In this document: positions 37,286 to 45,568 of the stretch, piece by piece
Position numbering within the stretch: position 1 is the stretch's first letter
Layout of the letters: every line of letters begins with the position of its first letter
DNA from: Sphingobacterium mizutaii
Lineage (GTDB): Bacteria > Bacteroidota > Bacteroidia > Sphingobacteriales > Sphingobacteriaceae
Assembly (NCBI RefSeq): GCF_900187125.1
Contig: NZ_LT906468.1
Coordinates: 2,108,001-2,172,000, forward strand
Direction of reading: 5' to 3'
Length of the DNA stretch: 64,000 nucleotides
Program-made: the position numbers and the translations under genes
The notes under the pieces: model-generated
What the model saw: only the letters and a program-made list of their open reading frames with translations
What the model was told of the DNA's origin: nothing
Database searches by the model: none

Positions 37286-37936
37286 TTAATAGCCAACGGT
37301 AAATCTTTTTTGGATAAAATTATTGTTCTCCACTTCATCAGCAACAGCTACTGCCAAGTCCTCCACTGATATATTGGAATGCCCATCATGATCAAAAACA
37401 GGGTGGTCTGTTCCAGTTCTATACTTTCCTGTTCTTTTTCCAGATTTACTCTGATTCATTTCAATCGCAGGACTGATAAATGTCCAATCCAATTCATCTT
37501 CCCTTTGAATGACCTCATAAAAATCTGCGGCAGCTAATGCTCCCGGTTTTATCTCCTTTGGGAAATTGGGGTCATCTACGAGCCTTTCCTCTTTTTCATT
37601 CAGTAGGCTTCCTGCGCCTCCTATGACAATGACACGTTTTATGCCCGCTTCTTTTATCTCATCCAGAATGTGCCTATATCCAGCTAGGTAATCATCATAG
37701 ATCTCGGGATTTGACCAGCCCGCATTGAAGGCTGAAATAACTACATCATTGCCTTTCAAGGCACTTCCAAGGCTTGTGTCCTTTATCACGTCCATTTGAA
37801 CCGCTAAGACATTGGGTTTATCCTTGATTTGGTTAACCTCACGTGCAATCGCAGTCACTTTAATGTTTCTGTTTACCAATTCTTCCAATATATGAGAGCC
37901 AACATAGCCTGTTGCTCCAATTAAAGCTACTTTCAT
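37286..37936 (-). CDS. NAD(P)H-binding NmrA/SDR-like oxidoreductase
   Basis: Rossmann-fold protein of 216 residues with the nucleotide-binding motif IGATGYVGSHILEEL at residues 7-21 and VIVIGGAGSLL near 104. It resembles the atypical short-chain (NmrA/YwnB-like) NAD(P)-binding proteins, commonly of unknown substrate. It is downstream of a terminator and probably monocistronic. Confidence 0.85.
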   Translation of the reverse strand: MKVALIGATGYVGSHILEELVNRNIKVTAIAREVNQIKDKPNVLAVQMDVIKDTSLGSALKGNDVVISAFNAGWSNPEIYDDYLAGYRHILDEIKEAGIKRVIVIGGAGSLLNEKEERLVDDPNFPKEIKPGALAAADFYEVIQREDELDWTFISPAIEMNQSKSGKRTGKYRTGTDHPVFDHDGHSNISVEDLAVAVADEVENNNFIQKRFTVGY

Positions 37937-37963
37937 GAATATTCAATTTTAATCAATAAAAAA

Positions 37964-38000
37964 CAGGTTAGCATACTTCTTTCAAAGTCTGACTAACCTG
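37964..38000 (-). terminator. terminator of the M1 peptidase operon
   Basis: On the minus strand an inverted repeat CAGGTTAG / CTAACCTG (37993-38000 with 37964-37971) is followed by a T-run (AAAAAA on the plus strand at 37957). It lies just after the stop at 38043. Confidence 0.75.
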
Positions 38001-38042
38001 CTATTAATACAATTTATTGTATAAAATGTTTATTCCAATCAA

Positions 38043-38747
38043 TTATTGCTTGATAGGCTCCACCTTATTTTTCTTGAATTTCGCATAGGAATCCAAGATA
38101 TAAGCTTTAAGGTCCTCAGGAGAGGCTTGCTTAATAAACTCATAAGAAGGCCTATATCCATCTTTGAACAAGAGTAGATCTTGTCGCTCCATAGGAATCA
38201 GGGAAAGAATGGCATCGTTTGTAAAAACACGGTCCACATTTCGCTGTTCTCGTTCAATTTCCAAGATTTCAATCGATGCCCGTGCCTGTTTCGCTTCCTT
38301 ACCAAATAATCTGGAAGGAGATATCCTCAAACCTCCACGGGTTGTGCTTGTTTCAACGGCTTTACTGTTGTTCTTCGCCCTTTCGATTTCCCTGGTCAAT
38401 CGGCTATCGGTAATCTTCGATACCACAACTTCATCAATCGTAATGGTGCTTTTGTCGTTTACAAGATAGATGCGAGTGATCCCTTCCTGATAGATAAATG
38501 CGGTGTCTCGGTCATATCCTTGGACCATCAGGCTTAAATAGTCATTCATTTTCCCGGGGATCGTGAAGTTTCCCTGCAGGTCGGATTTAACCATGTCGTT
38601 TGTGCGCAAGTTTTTGATTTGTACATCCGGTAATTTCCGGCTGGTTTCCAAATCATAAACTATCCCTTTGATTTCTTGAGCAAATGAAAAGGTTATGCTG
38701 CCTAGAAGCAACATAACCATTAGCAATAAATTTTTGTGAATCTTCAT
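38043..38747 (-). CDS. secreted protein with carboxypeptidase-like regulatory domain
   Basis: Secreted protein of 234 residues (signal peptide cut after SFAQ, about residue 24). An N-terminal beta-sandwich (about 25-105, EIKGIVYDLETSRKLPDVQI and GNFTIPGKMNDYLSLMVQGYDR) resembles the CarbopepD_reg_2 domain, followed by a charged alpha-helical C-terminal half of unknown fold. It begins 3 bases after the M1 peptidase stop, so it may work with it in the periplasm. No enzymatic motif is seen. Confidence 0.75.
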   Translation of the reverse strand: MKIHKNLLLMVMLLLGSITFSFAQEIKGIVYDLETSRKLPDVQIKNLRTNDMVKSDLQGNFTIPGKMNDYLSLMVQGYDRDTAFIYQEGITRIYLVNDKSTITIDEVVVSKITDSRLTREIERAKNNSKAVETSTTRGGLRISPSRLFGKEAKQARASIEILEIEREQRNVDRVFTNDAILSLIPMERQDLLLFKDGYRPSYEFIKQASPEDLKAYILDSYAKFKKNKVEPIKQ

Positions 38748-38750
38748 ATA

Positions 38751-40712
38751 TTATTTTGATGACCAGGTATTGTTTTCAGGATTGATGTCCGGATAAACAT
38801 TGTCTGGGTCTATTTTAACGCTAGTAAGCTTCTCTGTAGTATCTAATTGGAATTTCCATGAAGTATTTCTTTCCCAAACCTCCACAGGTAATTTCTTTCT
38901 TACTTTCTTGCCGCTTGCAGTCGTTGCTTCAACGACCACTGGCATAGCCATTTTTTGAAGGTTTTCAATGGTGATCACCGAACCTTTTGTTGGATCTAAG
39001 TCCACGTAACTAACATCAGAAATCGCTTGATCTAAAGACCAATTGTTCAAGAACCAACCTCTCCAGAACCAATTTAAGTTCTCTCCGGTCTCATTTTCAA
39101 TCGTACGGAAGAAATCATTCGGAGTAGGGTGCTTGTACGCCCAATAATCAATGTATTTCCTGAATGCGGCGTCAAATCTTTCTGGACCTAAAACCTCATC
39201 CCTAAGGATTCTAAGGGCAAAGCCCGGTTTGTAATAAGCCAAAAGACCGATATTTCTTTCTTTCATGCCTTGAGGACTAGTGAAAATCGGCTCAAGGTTC
39301 GGATGCATCAAGGCTTTAGCCATAGCATTTTTATCTCCCATTCTGCGGTAATATTCACCATTGTTGAATGCTTCTGTAGAAAGGTCATTGATAAAGGTGT
39401 TGAATCCTTCATCCATCCATGCATAAAGACGCTCATTGGAACCCACGATCATTGGGAACCAAATATGGCCAAATTCATGGTCCGTTACACCCCAAAGGCT
39501 TCCGGCTTTTGCTTTGCTACCACAGAATACAATAGCAGGGTATTCCATACCACCCACATTGGATGCTACGTTTACAGCTACCGGATACGGGTAATTATGC
39601 CATTTTTTTGAGTAATATTCTATAGAGGCTTTGGTATATTCCGTTGAACGCTCCCAAGCATTTCCACCATTGCTTTCTTTTGGATATGCAGATAGTGCCA
39701 AGGCTTTTTTGCCATCCTGTAGGTTGATCTGTGCTCCATCGATGATAAATGCCTTAGAAGAAGCCCAAGCCACGTCTCTCGCGTTTTCCAGTCTATATTT
39801 CCAAGTCAAGGTACTTTTGCTCGGTCTAGAGTTTTTATTCGTTACCTCATCCTGAGAACGTATGATCACTGTTTTATCGCTTGATTTAGCCTTGTTGTAT
39901 CTTTCTAGTTGCTCTTTGGTCCATACCTCTTGTGGGTTCAATAATTCACCACCTAGAACGACGATATGGTTTGCAGGAGCAGTAACTTCTACATTGAAAT
40001 CACCATACTCTAGGTAAAATTCACCTGGTCCAGAATATGGTAATGTGTTCCAGCCTGTTACGTCATCATAAACCGATACCTTAGGGTACCATTGTGCAAT
40101 GGCATAAATATCTCCGTTTTCAGTAGGAAGGATACCGGTACGGTCTGCTCCATATTGAGGGACGATATAGGAGAAGTCCATGCTGATTTCTGTCTTACCA
40201 CCGTTTGCAGCCAATGGAGTAGGAAGGTCGATTCGCATACGCGTATCATTGATGCTGTATTTCACGTCAGATTTACCTCCACCTGAAACGTTCGAAATGG
40301 TATAACCCCCATTGAAATCGGATCCTGCATCTCCATAACGACTATTGGTCAAAGGAACAACAGCTTGTCCTATAGATTTTTGATTGAACATGTTTTGCTC
40401 CAATTGCAACCAGATGAAATCCAATTGATCCGGACTGTTATTGGTATAATGGATTTTTACCGTTCCTTTTACCTCATGGGTCTTGTCGTCCAAGCTAACC
40501 TTGATATCATAACTTGCAGCGTTTTGCCAATACAATTGTCCAGGTTTTCCAGAGGCAGAACGGTAAACATTGCCGTTTTGGGTATAGAAACCTGGTTTGA
40601 AAGCCTCTTTGTAATCATATTTACTTTCGACTTTCTGCGCAAAACTGCTTTGTAAAATACCAGCTTGGGCCAATAAGAGCCCCAGGGATATTTTAATAAT
40701 AGATTTATTCAT
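38751..40712 (-). CDS. M1 family zinc metallopeptidase
   Basis: Secreted aminopeptidase-like protein of 653 residues. Signal peptide about 1-25 (cut near SFAQ). The zinc-binding motif HEFGH is at 412-416 and the third ligand Glu435 is 18 residues later (HExxH-x18-E), the M1 arrangement. GGMEYP (388-393) is the exopeptidase substrate loop, where classic members have GAMEN, so an unusual specificity is possible. Second gene of an operon that starts with the arsC-like gene 6 bases upstream. Confidence 0.92.
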   Translation of the reverse strand: MNKSIIKISLGLLLAQAGILQSSFAQKVESKYDYKEAFKPGFYTQNGNVYRSASGKPGQLYWQNAASYDIKVSLDDKTHEVKGTVKIHYTNNSPDQLDFIWLQLEQNMFNQKSIGQAVVPLTNSRYGDAGSDFNGGYTISNVSGGGKSDVKYSINDTRMRIDLPTPLAANGGKTEISMDFSYIVPQYGADRTGILPTENGDIYAIAQWYPKVSVYDDVTGWNTLPYSGPGEFYLEYGDFNVEVTAPANHIVVLGGELLNPQEVWTKEQLERYNKAKSSDKTVIIRSQDEVTNKNSRPSKSTLTWKYRLENARDVAWASSKAFIIDGAQINLQDGKKALALSAYPKESNGGNAWERSTEYTKASIEYYSKKWHNYPYPVAVNVASNVGGMEYPAIVFCGSKAKAGSLWGVTDHEFGHIWFPMIVGSNERLYAWMDEGFNTFINDLSTEAFNNGEYYRRMGDKNAMAKALMHPNLEPIFTSPQGMKERNIGLLAYYKPGFALRILRDEVLGPERFDAAFRKYIDYWAYKHPTPNDFFRTIENETGENLNWFWRGWFLNNWSLDQAISDVSYVDLDPTKGSVITIENLQKMAMPVVVEATTASGKKVRKKLPVEVWERNTSWKFQLDTTEKLTSVKIDPDNVYPDINPENNTWSSK

Positions 40713-40718
40713 GCGTGT

Positions 40719-41063
40719 TTATAATTTAGATTTGTATTCGTCTTCATCAAAACCCAATAAAATGCCCTTCGGACTTTCAATCAAAGGTCTTTTTATCATA
40801 CTATTGTTACCAAGAAGGACTTGATTTGCACTCTTTGCATCCTTTACGGCAGCTTGTTCTTCAGGGCTAAGCTTTCTCCAGGTTGTCCCTTTTTTGTTCA
40901 GTAGTTGTTCCCAAGAAACTTCTTTTTCCCAATCTTCAAGTTTTTCTAGGGTAGCCGGTTCTTTCTTATAATCGTGAAAAACATACTCTTTATGGTTGTC
41001 ATTTAACCAATCAATTGCCTTTTTTACTGTATTACAATTCTTAATTCCGTAGACCTGAAGCAT
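40719..41063 (-). CDS. ArsC/Spx-family (YffB-like) thioredoxin-fold protein
   Basis: A 114-residue protein of the ArsC/Spx family: MLQVYGIKNCNTVKKAIDWL with Cys10 at the active-site position, and KRPLIESPKGILLGFDEDEY at the end. The cysteine is followed by NTV rather than the C-x-x-C or arsenate-type residues, as in YffB, so arsenate reductase activity is doubtful. First gene of the M1 operon. Confidence 0.85.
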   Translation of the reverse strand: MLQVYGIKNCNTVKKAIDWLNDNHKEYVFHDYKKEPATLEKLEDWEKEVSWEQLLNKKGTTWRKLSPEEQAAVKDAKSANQVLLGNNSMIKRPLIESPKGILLGFDEDEYKSKL

Positions 41064-41161
41064 AGTTATATTGTTAATAGATTTTTTTGTTCTGCTAAAG
41101 ATATTAATAAAATCTTTAATAGCTAAGGAAGGGGGGATTGACTAGAATAACTAAAAGTTCT

Positions 41162-41180
41162 TAGTGTAATTTTTACACTA
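41162..41180. promoter_or_regulatory. perfect palindrome upstream of fbaA promoter
   Basis: TAGTGTAA-TTT-TTACACTA, 8-bp arms with a 3-base centre, ends five bases before the -33 element of fbaA. It is placed and sized like an operator. Regulator unknown. Confidence 0.5.
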
Positions 41181-41185
41181 TATTC

Positions 41186-41214
41186 TTTGAACTCACAAAA
41201 AAACTTTATCTTTA
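41186..41214 (+). promoter_or_regulatory. promoter of the class II aldolase gene
   Basis: TTTG (41186-41189), a 17-base spacer and TATCTTTA (41207-41214) fit the Bacteroidota promoter. The leader to the ATG at 41245 would be about 25 bases. Confidence 0.65.
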
Positions 41215-41244
41215 TTGGTATTAATAAAATTTAGAAAATATACT

Positions 41245-42324
41245 ATGAGCCTAAAAGATTTCAAAGGAGTTTTAACTGGAGATCAAGTTCAAGAGCTTTT
41301 TGAGAAAGCAAAAGAGCATAAATTTGCATTACCTGCAGTAAACATTATCGGTACAGATTCTATCAACGCTGTTATGGAGACGGCTAAGAAAGTTAACTCA
41401 CCTGTGATCATTCAATTGTCAAACGGTGGAGCACAATTTTACGCTGGTAAATCACTGAACAATGATAATTTACAAGCATGTATTCTAGGGGCTGTTTCAG
41501 CTGCTCAACACGTACATTTATTAGCAGAGCACTATGGTGTTGCAGTTATCTTGCACACTGACCATGCTGCGAAAAAATTATTGCCTTGGATTGATGGATT
41601 GTTGGACGCTGGCGAGAAATTCTTTGCTCAACATGGTAAGCCATTGTTTTCATCTCACATGTTGGATCTTTCAGAAGAACCGTTGGAAGAGAACATCGAG
41701 ATTTCTAAAAAATATTTAGAGCGCATGAAACCACTTGGTATGACCATCGAAATTGAATTGGGTGTTACTGGTGGTGAAGAAGATGGAGTAGATAACTCTG
41801 ACGTAGATAGCTCAAAATTATATACTCAACCTGAAGAGGTTGCTTATGCTTTTGAAGAGCTTTCTAAAGTTTCTGATAAATTCACTGTTGCTGCTGCTTT
41901 TGGTAATGTACATGGTGTGTACAAACCAGGAAACGTGAAATTGCAACCAGTTATCTTGCATAACTCTCAAGAGTACATCCGCGAGAAATTCAACTTAACT
42001 GCTGAAAAACCAGTTAACTTTGTTTTCCACGGTGGTTCGGGTTCTTCTCCTGAGGAAATCGAAGAAGCAATTTCTTACGGTGCTATCAAAATGAACATCG
42101 ATACAGATATGCAATGGGCATTCTGGGACGGTGTAAGAAAATACGAAGCTAAAAACCGTGAATACTTACAAGCGCAGATCGGTAATCCAGAAGGTGCTGA
42201 TTCACCTAACAAAAAATATTACGATCCACGTGTATGGTTGCGTAAAGGTGAAGAAGCTTTCGTTGAGCGTTTAGAGCAAGCTTTTGCTGAATTGAACGCG
42301 GTGAATGCAACTGATAAAATATAA
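41245..42324 (+). CDS. fbaA: class II fructose-bisphosphate aldolase
   Basis: Zinc-dependent aldolase that interconverts fructose 1,6-bisphosphate with two triose phosphates. From the ATG at 41245 (MSLKDFKGVL) it is 359 residues, the usual length of E. coli FbaA-type enzymes. HTDHAAKKLLPW (near 110) holds the zinc-binding histidine and catalytic Asp; ELGVTGGEEDG, FGNVHGVYKPGNV and FHGGSGSS follow. The choice of GCT, CCA and AAC-type codons suggests high expression. It bridges the pckA and fbp functions at 16-19 kb. Confidence 0.97.
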   Translation: MSLKDFKGVLTGDQVQELFEKAKEHKFALPAVNIIGTDSINAVMETAKKVNSPVIIQLSNGGAQFYAGKSLNNDNLQACILGAVSAAQHVHLLAEHYGVAVILHTDHAAKKLLPWIDGLLDAGEKFFAQHGKPLFSSHMLDLSEEPLEENIEISKKYLERMKPLGMTIEIELGVTGGEEDGVDNSDVDSSKLYTQPEEVAYAFEELSKVSDKFTVAAAFGNVHGVYKPGNVKLQPVILHNSQEYIREKFNLTAEKPVNFVFHGGSGSSPEEIEEAISYGAIKMNIDTDMQWAFWDGVRKYEAKNREYLQAQIGNPEGADSPNKKYYDPRVWLRKGEEAFVERLEQAFAELNAVNATDKI

Positions 42325-42350
42325 TTCTCAAACAGAATTTAACATACTAA

Positions 42351-42384
42351 AATAGCTATCCATTTCGGATAGCTATTTTTTTTG
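42351..42384 (+). terminator. intrinsic terminator of fbaA
   Basis: Perfect arms AATAGCTATCC / GGATAGCTATT (42351-42361, 42367-42377) with loop ATTTC and a T-run. Confidence 0.9.
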
Positions 42385-42413
42385 TTCCTTTTAAGGGATT
42401 TAATTCTGACCTC

Positions 42414-42474
42414 ATTCGAGGCATATTCGAGAACGCTCGGACTGGTCAAGTGATTCCTCGAATATGCCTCGAAT
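42414..42474. repeat. 18-bp perfect inverted repeat with 25-base loop
   Basis: Left arm 42414-42431 (ATTCGAGGCATATTCGAG), right arm 42457-42474, perfect match over 18 bp. It lies outside the fbaA terminator and is not followed by a T-run. A mobile repetitive palindrome, transposon-end relic or regulatory site are possibilities. The rest of the gap to xerC (42475-42745) shows nothing recognisable. Confidence 0.7.
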
Positions 42475-42745
42475 AAATCCCGAAGCAAAGCAAGGTGAAT
42501 TATCCTAGATTTTAGAGAAGCTTATGCTTGATTTGGCTATTATCTTCTCTTAAATAAAGTAAATCTGCTACTGTTGAAAACAATTCAAACTTTTGGATAA
42601 TAAGCAAAGCTTAAGCACGTATATAATTATAAGGGTGTCTATTGAAAATTAAGGCTCCGGGAAATGCTGAAGTAAATCAAATGTAAAATTGTCCGTTATC
42701 ACATTTTTTACGGTATATTATCCTTAATATTACAATAAGAAGCAA

Positions 42746-43633
42746 ATGAGAATGTATAAGGATCGATTTATTAATTACTTAAAATTTGAAAAGCGGTATT
42801 CTGAACATACGATCGTTGCTTATGAAAGGGAAATAGATGCTTTGTTCCAATTCTTGGAAGTGGAGAGCATGCCTTTTGAAGAAATCGATTACCGTTTTTT
42901 AAGGTATTACTTTTCCAATCTAAAGGAGCAAGGTAAGGAAGCTACCTCGGTGAATCGGGCGATATCCTCATTGAAATCATTCTATAAGTTTTTAATGCGC
43001 GAGGGTCTGGTCAAACAGAATCCGAGTGCCTTGATCAAGTCCCTGAAAACTGCCAAGAGGTTGCCAATAATTGTTGAGAAAGACAAGATGGTCAAGCTAC
43101 TGGACAACATGAGTTTGGAGTCCGAAGATTTCGAGCAGACTCGGGATTTCATAGTTTTGGAACTCTTGTTTGGAACTGGTATTCGTTTGGCGGAATTGTT
43201 AAAAATAAAGGAGCAGGATATTGATTTTAATAATAAAAAAATACTTATATTCGGAAAAAGGAGCAAGGAGCGTTTTGTTCCCATACACCAAACATTGGCC
43301 AACGAATTAAAGAAGTATTTGGATTTGAAAAAAGCAAAGGATTTTCAAAACAAATCACCGGAATTAATCGTTAGCAAAGAAGGGAAGGAAGCTTATCCTA
43401 AACTGATATATCGCATTGTCAAGAAATACTTAAGTACAATCACTTCCCAGAAGAAAAGGAGTCCGCATGTTTTGCGGCACAGCTTTGCAACCGCCCTGTT
43501 GGACAACGGCGCAGATTTAAATGCAATCAAGGAATTATTAGGTCATGCTGGGTTATCGGCAACACAAGTGTATACCCATAATTCGGCAGAACGTTTAAAA
43601 TCAATTTATAAACAAGCTCATCCAAAAGCTTAA
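42746..43633 (+). CDS. xerC: tyrosine recombinase XerC/XerD-like
   Basis: Site-specific tyrosine recombinase of 295 residues, likely resolving chromosome dimers at dif. N-terminal core-binding domain (about 1-95). Catalytic residues visible: Arg147 (GTGIRLAEL), a basic segment around 171, His241 and Arg244 (HVLRHSFAT), His267 (LGHAGL) and nucleophile Tyr276 (TQVYTHNS). Length is normal for Xer proteins, not phage integrases. hpf follows after 13 bases, a known Bacteroidota pairing. Confidence 0.92.
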   Translation: MRMYKDRFINYLKFEKRYSEHTIVAYEREIDALFQFLEVESMPFEEIDYRFLRYYFSNLKEQGKEATSVNRAISSLKSFYKFLMREGLVKQNPSALIKSLKTAKRLPIIVEKDKMVKLLDNMSLESEDFEQTRDFIVLELLFGTGIRLAELLKIKEQDIDFNNKKILIFGKRSKERFVPIHQTLANELKKYLDLKKAKDFQNKSPELIVSKEGKEAYPKLIYRIVKKYLSTITSQKKRSPHVLRHSFATALLDNGADLNAIKELLGHAGLSATQVYTHNSAERLKSIYKQAHPKA

Positions 43634-43646
43634 AAAAGGAGGAAAA

Positions 43647-43988
43647 ATGAACATTACAGTGCAATCTATTAAATTTAATGCTGACAGTAAGCTAATCGAG
43701 TTCATTAAGAAGAAAGCGGAAAAACTAAATCAGTTCTTGGATAACATCATCGAAGGTGTGTGTTATTTACGACTGGAAAACGTAGAAGATGAAGCCAACA
43801 AGATAGTGGAACTTAAATTTAATATTCCCGGCAATCAACTGTTTGCCAAAGCACAAGCTAAGAGTTTCGAGGAAGCAACGGATATTGCAATTGAATCTAT
43901 TAGACGACAGATTAACAAACACAAGACCAAAACAAGAACTAATCTAAGTAATCACAAAGAAGTATTAAATCAAGAAGAAGAATTTTAA
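43647..43988 (+). CDS. hpf: ribosome hibernation-promoting factor, short form
   Basis: A 113-residue HPF/RaiA-type protein that binds idle 30S subunits in stationary phase. MNITVQSIKFNADSKLIEFI starts the fold; KAQAKSFEEATDIAIESI follows and the tail is acidic. It is the short form, without a dimerisation domain. Preceded by a strong Shine-Dalgarno, GGAGG at 43638-43642, uncommon in this phylum. Same transcript as xerC. Confidence 0.9.
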   Translation: MNITVQSIKFNADSKLIEFIKKKAEKLNQFLDNIIEGVCYLRLENVEDEANKIVELKFNIPGNQLFAKAQAKSFEEATDIAIESIRRQINKHKTKTRTNLSNHKEVLNQEEEF

Positions 43989-44010
43989 CGAAAATATTTA
44001 AAAAACATGA

Positions 44011-44045
44011 AAAGGCTCCCGAAGAGGGAGCCTTTCGTGTTTTTT
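44011..44045 (+). terminator. terminator of xerC-hpf
   Basis: Perfect 10-bp arms AAAGGCTCCC / GGGAGCCTTT (44011-44020, 44026-44035), followed by CGTGTTTTTT. Confidence 0.9.
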
Positions 44046-44275
44046 AGACATTAGATAATAGACATCAGACAAAAGACCGGATTGGTAGGGGCTAGGATTG
44101 AACCCTTCTGAAACAAGAAAATAGTTTGTTCATCTTGCGATTCACAATGACCGCCATCCACTAAAAGTTAAAAAATAGATTCTTCGCTTCACTCTGAATC
44201 CCTCTTAAGCGCATTTCCAATTCTGAACGATTAGTGAAGAATCTGTACGTAAATGCCCACTACTTTTTGTCATCC

Positions 44276-44820
44276 TCTATCGAAGATAGAGGACCTGTAC
44301 GTTGTGTTGGACCAGGGTTGGGGTTCGATTCCCCCTCGACTCCGCTCGGGGCTCGCATGCAGCGAGAATTAGAGGATGGACCAAGATCTATTCCGATGGT
44401 CAAGCGGCATCTCGGCTTCTCTCGATAACCGTCGAGACCCGGCACAGGATTATTGTTGGCTATTCATTTAACAATAAATTCTCCAATTTTCGTAGGGGCA
44501 TATCGCATACGCCCGCCACATGCATTTGAACCAGGATGCCCTTCGGTTTCGCTCAGGGTACGGGATAAGAGGATGGACCAAGATCTGGACATGTACCAAG
44601 GTTGGAGTTCGATTCCCCCTCGACTCCGCTCGGGGCTCGCATCCAGCGAGAATTAGAGTATGGATCAAGATCGATCTATTCCGAATGGAGCGGCATCTCT
44701 GCTTCGCTCGGGGCTCGCATCCAGCGAGAATTAGAGGATGGACCAAGATCGATCTATTCCGATGGAGCGGCATCTCGGCTTCGCTCAATATCCGTCGAGA
44801 CCCGGCACAGGATTATTGGA
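44276..44820. repeat. degenerate palindromic and tandem repeat field
   Basis: Unit A (about 44311-44456) and unit B (about 44595-44818) share a start (ACCARGGTTGGRGTTCGATT) and an end (GTCGAGACCCGGCACAGGAT). Unit B is expanded by an internal tandem duplication: the word GCTCGGGGCTCGCATCCAGC recurs at 44628 and 44706 (period 78), with a third partial copy at 44783. A further partial copy lies at 44533-44600. Hairpin-forming words such as CTCGACTCCGCTCGGGG and GGCTTCGCTC recur. This is GC-richer than its surroundings and resembles REP-like extragenic repeats of Bacteroidota. Short frames through it are not genes. Confidence 0.8.
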
Positions 44821-44984
44821 TAGGGATTTGGTTGCTGAAGTTTGGTAGGGAATATTCACATACAAATCGACAAAAAACAATTAAACCTCAGTTGCCGGAT
44901 TTAAGAAAATGATTGTTTATTAAACAATAAAATTCTGTTGTATAATGTCTGTTGCCTGTTGTCTAAACAATATGTCTCTTTTTA

Positions 44985-45016
44985 TTTGGAATAATTCTTA
45001 ACAATATTTAGATTTG
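44985..45016 (+). promoter_or_regulatory. canonical Bacteroidota promoter
   Basis: TTTG (44985-44988), exactly 20 bases, then TAGATTTG (45009-45016): a full match to the -33/-7 consensus. It overlaps a possible TTG start at 45014, so the next gene should begin at the ATG at 45038. Confidence 0.75.
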
Positions 45017-45037
45017 TTCCAAATTAAAAAAGAGCAC

Positions 45038-45400
45038 ATGATTTGTCCATTAGCAAATTTTGAAGAGATTTTCCAAACTGAGGATGGGGCTGTATACCAA
45101 TGTAGCCGTAAAAACTGTTATTGGTTAGATTTTCAAGGGTCCACAACTGCTTTTAAGGTTAGGGATTTTTTTGCTTTTAAAAAGAGGGTAGATGCAGTTG
45201 ATCTAGAAATGATGCTGAGCAATTCAGCTAGATCCTTTGATTTTGAGATTATTATGCCTTTCAGGACAGATAGCATCTTTATCTTGTCTGCTCAAGATAT
45301 CCTTAAGTTGAAGGAAGTTCTTTCGGGGGCGAAGTTCATGATCGAGCTGAACAGCGAAATCAAAGCCTGCCTTCAATCCAAGGCTTTGCTTGCAATTTAA
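45038..45400 (+). CDS. small Cys-containing conserved protein (possibly DUF6686)
   Basis: A 120-residue cytoplasmic protein from MICPLANFEEIF. It carries cysteines at the start (ICPL) and a Y-x-C-x4-C pair (YQCSRKNCYWLDF, about residue 24), followed by a small alpha/beta fold (FRTDSIFILSAQDILKLKEVL). The layout resembles small Bacteroidota proteins annotated DUF6686, of unknown function; the identification is tentative. Located between the repeat field and ferritin, with its own promoter. Confidence 0.6.
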   Translation: MICPLANFEEIFQTEDGAVYQCSRKNCYWLDFQGSTTAFKVRDFFAFKKRVDAVDLEMMLSNSARSFDFEIIMPFRTDSIFILSAQDILKLKEVLSGAKFMIELNSEIKACLQSKALLAI

Positions 45401-45505
45401 TATTCTTTATAATTATACTGATTCTAAATAGCTTAGCTAATATTATAGCTAATTTAGACTGAATTTGTATTACATATTTTTCCTACAATTTCTTTCGTTT
45501 AGCTT

Positions 45506-45513
45506 TATCTTTG
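45506..45513 (+). promoter_or_regulatory. -7-like element of ferritin
   Basis: TATCTTTG fits TAnnTTTG, 55 bases before the ferritin ATG. No clear -33 match and no obvious Fur-box palindrome were seen. Confidence 0.45.
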
Positions 45514-45568
45514 TGTTAAGGAAATCGACATAAGGTTTCTTGTTATTACATAAAAAGGAAAATATATT

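Larger units (their letters stand above)
44046..45037. other. about 1 kb without genes: repeats and a promoter
   Basis: Between hpf and the next gene no plausible gene exists. The flanks carry short GACAT/GACA-type words in inverted orientation (44043-44073 and 44944-44970). The core is the GC-rich repeat field at 44276-44820, and the right end contains the promoter at 44985-45016. A stretch at about 44082-44102 resembles the 3' end of a minus-strand tRNA but no tRNA can be completed. Confidence 0.6.

Noticed and set aside
40719..41063. Arsenate reductase annotation for the ArsC-like gene
   Set aside because: Active-site context (Cys10 followed by NTV) is YffB-like and no ars genes adjoin.
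42746..43633. Integrase of a mobile element
   Set aside because: Length, residues and pairing with hpf indicate the housekeeping Xer recombinase; no attachment sites or cargo found.
44082..44102. tRNA-like 3' end on the minus strand
   Set aside because: AGGATTGAACCC resembles a T-arm but its stem does not pair and no matching acceptor, D-arm or anticodon arm follows within 90 bases.
44311..44820. Possible CRISPR array or tRNA cluster in the repeat field
   Set aside because: Repeats are long, unequal, tandem or dispersed, with no uniform spacers and no cas genes. The T-arm-like words cannot be completed to an acceptor stem.
44234..44912. Several short ORFs through the repeat field
   Set aside because: They exist on both strands only because the repeats are GC-rich and stop-poor; compositions follow the repeat, not protein families.
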